From: Burkholderiales bacterium | GTDB lineage: Bacteria; Pseudomonadota; Gammaproteobacteria; Burkholderiales; Burkholderiaceae | Assembly (NCBI GenBank): GCA_026225235.1 | Contig: JAMFSK010000137.1 | Location: forward strand, 62,001 to 126,000 | DNA length: 64,000 nucleotides | Direction: 5' to 3' | Shown: positions 58,451 to 64,000 of the stretch, in pieces | Position numbering within the stretch: position 1 is the stretch's first letter | Layout of the letters: every line of letters starts with the position of its first letter | The notes under the pieces: generated by a model | What the model was told of the DNA's origin: nothing | Database searches by the model: none | The model's input: the letters and a program-made list of their open reading frames with translations, nothing else | Translations under genes and position numbers: made by a program

Positions 58451-59218
58451 TTAGGCGTTCCAGCCGCCGTCAACGGTCAGATTTTCGCCGTTGGTGAACG
58501 ATGCATCCGGATGCGCCAGATAAGCCGCCGCCGCTGCGATCTCGTTCACCCGGCCGAACCGGCCGACGCTGGTGAGCTTCACCATGGCGTCGTAGGCCGG
58601 ATCGCCCGGGTTCGGGCTGAGTTCGGTGTCAATCGGACCGGGCTGGATACCGTTGACTGTAATGCCGAGCGGGCCGAGTTCGCGCGACAAGCCGCGGGTA
58701 AAGCCGTGCAGCGCGAATTTGGTGGCAATGTAGAGCGTGACACCCGGCAACGGCGCGGCCTCACCGAAAGCCGAGGCAATATTGATGATTCGGCCACTGC
58801 CGGTCTTAGCCATACGCTTGCCAGCATCTTTGGAAAGTGCAATCGGCGCGCGTACATTCAGATTGAAGTGCTTGTCGTACGACTCATCGGACGACTCGAG
58901 GAAGGGACCATACTCGACAGTGCCAGCGTTGTTAACCAGGATGTCGAGTCGACCGCCGAATTTGCCGCCGAAGACTTTGTCGATCGATGCAATGAGAGAC
59001 TTCGTTCCTTCAACGCTGCTTAGATCCGCACCCACCGCCTCCGCCTGGCCGCCGGCCTTACGGATCTGTTCGACGACCTCTTCAGCACGCGCCGAGCTCG
59101 CCGCATAGTGAACGATCACCGAAGCGCCATCGGCGGCGAGCCGGGCGGCGATGGCCGCGCCAATGCCGCGCGAGGAACCCGTTACGAGGGCGAGCTTGTT
59201 TTCGAATGGCTTCGACAT
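58451..59218 (-). CDS. Short-chain dehydrogenase/reductase
   Basis: This SDR has 255 residues. The cofactor motif TGSSRGIG is at about 13-20, NNAG near 97, and the catalytic Ser in IINIASAFGE and Tyr-Lys in YIATK are present. The ending NGENLTVDGGW is typical of classical 3-oxoacyl-ACP reductase-like enzymes. AAAGG lies just before the ATG at 59216-59218. It lies downstream of the HxlR regulator on the same strand (about 240 bp) and may belong to its regulon. Confidence 0.9.
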   Translation of the reverse strand: MSKPFENKLALVTGSSRGIGAAIAARLAADGASVIVHYAASSARAEEVVEQIRKAGGQAEAVGADLSSVEGTKSLIASIDKVFGGKFGGRLDILVNNAGTVEYGPFLESSDESYDKHFNLNVRAPIALSKDAGKRMAKTGSGRIINIASAFGEAAPLPGVTLYIATKFALHGFTRGLSRELGPLGITVNGIQPGPIDTELSPNPGDPAYDAMVKLTSVGRFGRVNEIAAAAAYLAHPDASFTNGENLTVDGGWNA

Positions 59219-59413
59219 TTTGTTGCCTTTGAGATTAAGAGTCGCATAGCGAATGCACGTCTTGCGCATTCCTCGGTGTACAGAACCCAGGCGTCCTGCC
59301 TATGGCGTCCTACCGTGGCGCTAAGTTAATCGTCGAGCTATGTCGAGGGTAGGTAGTCGGGGTGCATACCGACTATTCCACGCAGGAATGGGCGTGTGCT
59401 GCCTCATCTCACT

Positions 59414-59453
59414 TCTCGGTCGGCTGCATCAACTCTCGGTCGACTGCATCAAC
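59414..59453. repeat. 20-bp tandem duplication
   Basis: Two adjacent 20-bp units beginning TCTCGGTCG and ending CTGCATCAAC, differing at one base (G/A). They lie immediately past the HxlR stop codon, so the duplication is in its 3' untranslated region. Confidence 0.8.
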
Positions 59454-59454
59454 A

Positions 59455-59832
59455 TTAGTCCGAGAGGGCGCGCTCGTCGTAGCGAACTCTCGCGATCTCA
59501 ACTTCAGAAAGGTGCTCGAGTGTCCACAGATAAAGCGCTTGAAAGGGTCGATCCAGCGAAAGTCCGAGCGTCGTGATTTTGTATTCGACGGAAATCGGCG
59601 AGGTTGTGATCACTCTCCTTTCGACAATTCCGTTTCGCTCAAGCCGACGCAAACACTGCGTCAGGGCCTTCTGGGTCACCCCGTCGATGCGACGCTTGAT
59701 CGCGTTGAATCGCAATGGTCCGTCGCGAAGCGACGCAAGGATGAGCATCGACCATTTGTCAGCGATCTGGTCGAGCATCACGCGACTGGGGCAAACAGTC
59801 GGGGGCAACATCTCTGCTTGAAATTCGGACAT
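59455..59832 (-). CDS. HxlR-family regulator (QorR-like)
   Basis: This winged-helix regulator has 125 residues. CPSRVMLDQIADKWSMLIL is the family signature and carries the single N-terminal Cys (position 14) used for redox or quinone sensing in HypR/QorR/YodB-type proteins. The start is the ATG at 59830-59832 with AGGAA upstream. It is divergent from an NmrA-type reductase gene, the same layout as qorR-qorB (ytfH-ytfG) of E. coli. The gap contains two TACCTG-(G/A)-TTG direct repeats (in 59846-59877) that may be its binding site. Confidence 0.85.
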   Translation of the reverse strand: MSEFQAEMLPPTVCPSRVMLDQIADKWSMLILASLRDGPLRFNAIKRRIDGVTQKALTQCLRRLERNGIVERRVITTSPISVEYKITTLGLSLDRPFQALYLWTLEHLSEVEIARVRYDERALSD

Positions 59833-59998
59833 GACGGTTTCCTGAATGCTACCTGGTTGCATTGTAGTACCTGATTGACACCTAGTATAGAAAACATACC
59901 ATTAGCTTCTTATCAAGACACGCCGCTGCACGGACACCGTCTCCCGTCTGTGCCGACTCCTACAAGAAGCCTACTTACAGGCAGAAAGGAAACATAGA

Positions 59999-60853
59999 AT
60001 GATTGCGATTACTGGAGCAAATGGAAGCCTGGGACAACTCGTCGTTAAAGGCCTTCTACAAATCATCCCGTCAACTCAGATCGTTGCGGCGGTTCGAAAC
60101 CCGGAGAAAGCCGACGATTTGCGCGCCTTGGGGGTCCAGGTACGCGAGGCCGATTACGATCGTCCGGAAACGCTGGCCGAGGCTTTTAAAGGTGTCGAGA
60201 AGGTGTTGCTTATATCGGCGGTACAGCCGGGCGAAAGACTCCGGCAACACAAGGCCGTAATTGATGCTGCCAAGCGAGCCGGTGTGAAGTCGATTGCCTA
60301 TACAAGTATGTTGCGCGCTGACAGCTCCAGCCTGGTTCTCGCAGGCGAGCATCTGGAAACAGAAAAGTACCTGAAGAGCTCTGGCCTGGAGTTTGTGCTG
60401 TTGCGCAATGGCTGGTATCTGGAGAACGCCACTGGAAATCTCGCTCTGGCGCTCGCTCATGGAGCAATGATCGGCAGCGCAGGACAAGGGCGATTTGCCT
60501 CTGCTTCGCGTGCCGATTACGCAGGTGCGGCTATCTCGGTTCTTACACAGCCTGGTCACGCGAACAGGACCTATGAACTTGCAGGAGACCACTCCTTCTC
60601 GATGTCCGAATTTGCCGGGGAGGTCTCAAAGCAGGCTGATCGACCCATCGTCTATAACAATCTGCCGCCGGCTGAATATGAGGCTGCGCTGCTAAGCTTG
60701 GGGTTGCCGAAGATGATCGTCGATGTCGTGGTCGATGCGGATGTGAAGGCGTCGCAAGGGGCGCTGGATAGTTCCTCTCGCGATCTGTCCGAGCTTCTCG
60801 GCAGAAACACGACGCCTTTTCCCGAGGCGATCAAGTTGGCACTGCAGACCTGA
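59999..60853 (+). CDS. NmrA-like NAD(P)H:quinone reductase (QorB-like)
   Basis: This Rossmann-fold protein has 284 residues with the motif MIAITGANGSLGQLVV at the N-terminus and the atypical NmrA-type SDR core (YTSMLRADSSSLVLAGEHLETEKYL in parts, RNGWYLEN). The best match by memory is QorB/YtfG, an NADPH quinone oxidoreductase, supported by the divergent HxlR gene. It lacks the classical Tyr-x-x-x-Lys. It probably helps detoxify quinones or aldehydes. Confidence 0.85.
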   Translation: MIAITGANGSLGQLVVKGLLQIIPSTQIVAAVRNPEKADDLRALGVQVREADYDRPETLAEAFKGVEKVLLISAVQPGERLRQHKAVIDAAKRAGVKSIAYTSMLRADSSSLVLAGEHLETEKYLKSSGLEFVLLRNGWYLENATGNLALALAHGAMIGSAGQGRFASASRADYAGAAISVLTQPGHANRTYELAGDHSFSMSEFAGEVSKQADRPIVYNNLPPAEYEAALLSLGLPKMIVDVVVDADVKASQGALDSSSRDLSELLGRNTTPFPEAIKLALQT

Positions 60854-60907
60854 TTCAAGTACCTGCAGCACGGATTGCCCGCGCGGCCTGTCAGTGCCGC
60901 GGAAGCC

Positions 60908-61258
60908 TCAACAGCGGGCCGCCGCAGTAACCACAACAAGCGCCGAGAAGATCAGCGCCGGCGCAAGATGCCCAAACGGCTCCCGGTTTCGTAGCAACGT
61001 AAAGAGCGCGGCGATCATGATCGCACCGGTCAGCATTAGGCCTAAGACTCGGGTTTGTTGTCCGGGAAGAAGTGCCGCACTCAACAATTCGAGAGCGCCA
61101 CAGAGAAAACGAAACCATGCCGGGTAACCCCAGCGTGCGAAGTCGCGCTTCACCGCGCCTAGTCCTGAGAGATTGACCACCCCGGCAACCGCGAACAGAA
61201 CCGCTACGATCATCGCGAGAATCGATTCGAAAGATCCAATATTTAACGCCATCGTCAT
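60908..61258 (-). CDS. DoxX-family membrane protein
   Basis: This small protein of 116 residues has four hydrophobic helices (ESILAMIVAVLFAVAGVVNL; WFRFLCGALELLSAALL; TRVLGLMLTGAIMIAAL; APALIFSALVVVTAA) and the GxxK-R/aromatic pattern ARWGYPAWF of DoxX/DoxD-like proteins. Function is unknown; members are often in redox or sulfur contexts. The ATG at 61256-61258 overlaps the epimerase stop (ATGA), so it is co-translated with it and probably under the same TetR control. Confidence 0.8.
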   Translation of the reverse strand: MTMALNIGSFESILAMIVAVLFAVAGVVNLSGLGAVKRDFARWGYPAWFRFLCGALELLSAALLPGQQTRVLGLMLTGAIMIAALFTLLRNREPFGHLAPALIFSALVVVTAAARC

Positions 61259-62178
61259 GCCCCGTTGCTTTGCTGAAAGTGCTTCTGTACAGAGAGATCC
61301 ACAATCAGGCCGGGGCCATCGGGGTCCCACGCAAGAACCTGCCGGGCATGCTGGCCGCTTACTGTCTGATCGAGCGCCAGTGCGTCAGCGAATGGTCCAA
61401 GCGATTTGCGAGCATCGTCGAGCGGCCAAGGTTCGACGCGATCGGCGCCGACCGAGGCACGAATCGCTGCACCTATCTCGGCAACGGCAATGGCATCTTC
61501 CGTGACCACGTTGAAGATCTGTCCCGTGACTCGAGCGTCCCCGCTTGCCGCTCGCTCCGCCGCGCTTAGGTAAGCCGTGGCGAGATCATCGACGTGAACG
61601 GCAGGCCAGTGGTTGCGACCATCGCCGACGATCCTCACGCTGCCAGTCTGACCGACCATGCCGGCAAGCATGCCAAAAACACCGCCGCCGTAGCCATGCA
61701 CCATCGCCGGCCTGAGGACCACTGCGGCAATCGAGCGGCTTGCTGCCAGCGCCCGCACACGTTGCTCCACTGCGGGCCGCCAGGCGACAAGTGGTGTCGG
61801 ATTTAGCGCTGATGCTTCAGTCGCGGGCTCCCCCTCTGTATTGCCGTAGACCCAGGTGCCCGACGTATAGACAAAAGTCGCGCCCGGATGCAAATGCGAA
61901 AGCATCGCTACAGTTGCGGCCTCATCAACAGCACCGGCGGAGGCATCGTTCGTCGACGCGGTGTGCACCACGCCATCCGCGGCACCGGCAGTCGCAGCGA
62001 AAGACTCTGGCTCACGCAGGTCGCCGCAATGCAGTTTCACTCCGAGGCGTGCTAGGGCGCGGGCGGCCGCCGAGTTGTCCTGGCGCACCAACGCCGTCAC
62101 CTGATGACCGAGGCTAATCGCCTTGCGCGTGACCACTTGCCCAATAAAGCCCGTACCACCTGTAATGAACAGTTCCAT
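61255..62178 (-). CDS. NAD-dependent epimerase/dehydratase family protein
   Basis: This extended-SDR protein has 307 residues. The cofactor motif ITGGTGFIGQVV is at residues 5-16, the Asp loop GDLREPESF is near 54 and TSGTWVYGN holds the active-site region near 109. The pattern AVVLRPAMVHGYGGG is typical of reductases in the dihydroflavonol reductase/epimerase group. The usual YxxxK is not clear, with VAWRPAVEQ in its place. GAGGGG lies just upstream of the ATG at 62176-62178. The gene is divergent from the TetR gene, with twin operators between them. Confidence 0.85.
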   Translation of the reverse strand: MELFITGGTGFIGQVVTRKAISLGHQVTALVRQDNSAAARALARLGVKLHCGDLREPESFAATAGAADGVVHTASTNDASAGAVDEAATVAMLSHLHPGATFVYTSGTWVYGNTEGEPATEASALNPTPLVAWRPAVEQRVRALAASRSIAAVVLRPAMVHGYGGGVFGMLAGMVGQTGSVRIVGDGRNHWPAVHVDDLATAYLSAAERAASGDARVTGQIFNVVTEDAIAVAEIGAAIRASVGADRVEPWPLDDARKSLGPFADALALDQTVSGQHARQVLAWDPDGPGLIVDLSVQKHFQQSNGA

Positions 62179-62222
62179 AGCGTTCCCCTCAATGATTGCC
62201 AGCAAAGTTGATAAGTCACAGT

Positions 62223-62244
62223 AACGAGACTGATTGGTCTCGTT
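62223..62244. promoter_or_regulatory. TetR operator site 1
   Basis: AACGAGAC (62223-62230), TGATTG, GTCTCGTT (62237-62244): a perfect 8-bp dyad. Together with the second copy 34 bp away it brackets the divergent promoter of the TetR gene and the epimerase operon. Confidence 0.75.
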
Positions 62245-62256
62245 TCCGCAAATCTA

Positions 62257-62278
62257 AACGAGACTGATCAGTCTTGTC
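62257..62278. promoter_or_regulatory. TetR operator site 2
   Basis: AACGAGAC (62257-62264), TGATCA, GTCTTGTC (62271-62278): the same half-site with two changes in the right arm. It lies 31 bp before the TetR start. Confidence 0.7.
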
Positions 62279-62308
62279 AACTACTCAACGATCTGTTACT
62301 AATCGGGC

Positions 62309-62914
62309 ATGAACACATCCTCTCTCCCCGACCTGAGCCCGCTACAACACCGTAAGCGATCCGCCATCCTCGACGGCGCTAAAGCCGTTTTTTTAAGCCA
62401 GGGTTTCGGACTGGCAACGATGGATGATGTCGCCGCGGCAGCGGGCGTCGGCAAACAGACGGTCTACCGCCATTTCAAGTCGAAGGAGGCTCTCTTCGTT
62501 GGCCTGGTGAGTTCGATGTGTGCTGAAGTGGGTGGAGTTCTTGCCAGCGCTCAGGACGAGCAATCCGAGGGATCACCCGACGACGAGTTGCGTGAGTTGG
62601 GATGGGTGTTGGCACAGATCCTTATCGCGCCGGATTACCTGCGGCTTTACCGGGCCATCGTTGCCGAGGCCGAGCGCCTTCCGGAACTCGGTGAGGTGTT
62701 CTACGAAAATGGTGCAAAGGGCGTGCGTGCCTTCGCCGCAAAAATTCTGCGAAAGCGATTTGACGAATCAACTGCTGCATTGCGGGCAGCGACATTCGTT
62801 CAGTTGGTGCTAGGCGACGCGTATCTGGAACTGTCGATTGGCTACGCGGTGCCCGACGTTGAAGCGCGCTTTGCGCTGCAGATCGACGAGGCGGTGGCAG
62901 CCGCACTCCGCTGA
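62309..62914 (+). CDS. TetR/AcrR-family transcription regulator
   Basis: The protein has 201 residues with an HTH at about 18-62 (ILDGAKAVFLSQGFGLATMDDVAAAAG, TVYRHFKSKEALF, in parts) and a helical ligand domain of the TetR_C type. It probably represses itself and the divergent epimerase-doxX operon through the two AACGAGAC-based operators. The ligand is unknown. Confidence 0.9.
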   Translation: MNTSSLPDLSPLQHRKRSAILDGAKAVFLSQGFGLATMDDVAAAAGVGKQTVYRHFKSKEALFVGLVSSMCAEVGGVLASAQDEQSEGSPDDELRELGWVLAQILIAPDYLRLYRAIVAEAERLPELGEVFYENGAKGVRAFAAKILRKRFDESTAALRAATFVQLVLGDAYLELSIGYAVPDVEARFALQIDEAVAAALR

Positions 62915-63051
62915 GGAGCGCCGCATGCGAGCGCATCGGCCTCTCGTTCGAGGAAGAACTGGACGAATCGCAACAGCGGCACTCGCCGCTGCAGGGTGAT
63001 TGTCAATAGTCCGGCTCTCCCATTGTTTGAATGAACTGAACCCAGTCTCGG

Positions 63052-63822
63052 TTAGATCGACTTAACCTCGCCCCCGTCCATCCGCAGGGTCGAGCCCGTC
63101 ATCCAGCGCGCCGCCGGGGACACCAGAAACGCCATCAGTTCTGCAATATCTTCAGGCTCGCCATAGCGCGTGATCCCCACCTCTAACGGAAATTTGGCGG
63201 TGGCTTCCTCAACCGTCATGTCGTGCAGCGGCGCCCAGTGCTCAAGGTAAGACCTTCGACGCCCTGTCATCACCGGACCCGGCAGCACGCTGTTCACCTG
63301 AACGCCGTCCGTGATTCCGCGATCTGAAAAAGCCTTGGCAAGCGCCACGATCGCTGCGTTGATGGTGCCGACTGCGGCATATGGCGCTTTCGGAAACAGC
63401 GCTGAGTTCCCCGAGATCAGGACGACCGAACCTTTGGCAGCCTTCAAAGCAGGCCACGCTTCGATAGTCAGGCGGCGAGCGCCGTGCAACTTCAGCGCCA
63501 TCCCGGCATCCCATTGCTCGTCTGTCATATCGAACAGATCGATTTGAGGAACGGCGCCAGCGATATTGACCAATGCATCGATGCGGCCGAACTTCTCGAG
63601 CGTTTGTTCCACCACCGTCTTTGCCGCCGAGCGATCAGACAGATCAATATCGATGACAAGAGGCTCCGCACCGGCCTCCCTGACCGCCGCCGAGGTCTCC
63701 TCGAGCTTGGCCCGATTGCGTGCAACCAGAACGACGGAACCGAAGTCTCGCGCGAGACGCACGGCAGTGGAAAAGCCGATACCTTGGCTAGCACCCGTAA
63801 CAACAGCAACTGGTTTTGACAT
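63052..63822 (-). CDS. SDR-family oxidoreductase with atypical active site
   Basis: The protein has 256 residues with a normal cofactor motif TGASQGIG (about residues 10-17), NIAG near 88 and the ending STLRMDGGEVKSI. In the active-site region the Ser is present (VLISGNS) and the Tyr is in APYAAVGTINAA, but the residue four places later is Gly, not the Lys of YxxxK. It may therefore be a divergent or non-catalytic member. GGGAG precedes the ATG at 63820-63822. Confidence 0.85.
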   Translation of the reverse strand: MSKPVAVVTGASQGIGFSTAVRLARDFGSVVLVARNRAKLEETSAAVREAGAEPLVIDIDLSDRSAAKTVVEQTLEKFGRIDALVNIAGAVPQIDLFDMTDEQWDAGMALKLHGARRLTIEAWPALKAAKGSVVLISGNSALFPKAPYAAVGTINAAIVALAKAFSDRGITDGVQVNSVLPGPVMTGRRRSYLEHWAPLHDMTVEEATAKFPLEVGITRYGEPEDIAELMAFLVSPAARWMTGSTLRMDGGEVKSI

Positions 63823-63913
63823 GTCATTGCTCCCAAGTTGACGAAGAGGCCTCACAACGGTCATCTCCGGCGTCCGCCGCAGGCCTAAACTCACGCTGCC
63901 GCAGCGGACCGAT

Positions 63914-64000
63914 TTATCGAGAAAGGAACTCGCCGATCACCGCGGCGATCTCTGTCGCATGCGTTTCCAGCGCGAAGTGGCCGGTGTCGAAGAACCGGAT
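63914..64000 (-). CDS. C-terminal tail of an alpha/beta hydrolase (cut by window end)
   Basis: The last 28 codons of a gene entering from beyond the window. FFDTGHFALETHATEIAA contains the catalytic His of alpha/beta hydrolases in the usual DTGHFALE context, followed by a final helix ending EFLSR and a TAA stop at 63914-63916. It is on the same strand as and upstream of the atypical SDR gene (91 bp), so the two may form an operon. Confidence 0.8.
   Translation of the reverse strand: MRFFDTGHFALETHATEIAAVIGEFLSR

Overview
The window is GC-rich, densely coded DNA from a beta-proteobacterium of the Burkholderiaceae, most likely Paraburkholderia, Caballeronia or Burkholderia. The indications are a general trimeric porin of the Burkholderia type, a bcsD-bcsP-bcsQ-bcsA-bcsB-bcsZ-bcsC cellulose operon, an inositol cluster with an IolC-DUF2090 fusion, and many solute transporters and one-component regulators. 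The genus call is an inference from gene content and protein style. No rRNA, tRNA, CRISPR array, prophage or insertion sequence was seen.

Region by region. Positions 1-1260 hold the start of a porin gene (cut by the window edge), its promoter region and a candidate small protein gene. Positions 1268-16000 (minus strand) are a cellulose synthesis and secretion operon: bcsD, bcsP, bcsQ, bcsA (c-di-GMP-responsive synthase), bcsB, bcsZ (endoglucanase), bcsC (outer-membrane exporter with a very long repetitive linker), then a TPR protein and a small outer-membrane-type protein. A DsbA/FrnE-like protein follows at 16.5-17.2 kb. Positions 17290-29508 are a complete-looking inositol uptake and catabolism locus. 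An RpiR regulator and two dehydrogenases are on the minus strand, divergent from a CUT2-type ABC transporter and iolC-DUF2090, iolD, iolE and iolB. The divergent promoter carries a GGAA-N6-TTCC dyad matching the IolR motif described in Sinorhizobium. A LacI regulator abuts iolB tail to tail.

Positions 30.8-43.3 kb are an accessory stretch: a ferredoxin/flavodoxin-NADP reductase-like flavoprotein, an MTA/SAH-type nucleosidase, several alpha/beta hydrolases, MFS and DMT transporters, a fasciclin protein and a TetR regulator with three copies of its likely operator. Positions 43261-50141 are the most intriguing part. It is an eight-gene operon (polar amino-acid-type ABC transporter, M20 carbamoylase/allantoate-type amidohydrolase, DUF1989 protein, XRE-cupin regulator, ureohydrolase) preceded by a 41-bp nested palindrome. 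It looks like a pathway for importing and dismantling a guanidino or ureido compound whose identity is not obvious.

Positions 50.3-64 kb are mostly small stress and detoxification modules, each a regulator next to its target. They are VOC/WYL, a short-chain dehydrogenase, an isochorismatase-like hydrolase, a Rieske oxygenase divergent from a LysR gene fused in frame to an M24 peptidase-like domain, the cyanate module cynR/cynT-cynS, an HxlR (QorR-like)/NmrA (QorB-like) pair, a TetR regulator divergent from an epimerase-DoxX operon, an atypical SDR, and the tail of another hydrolase.
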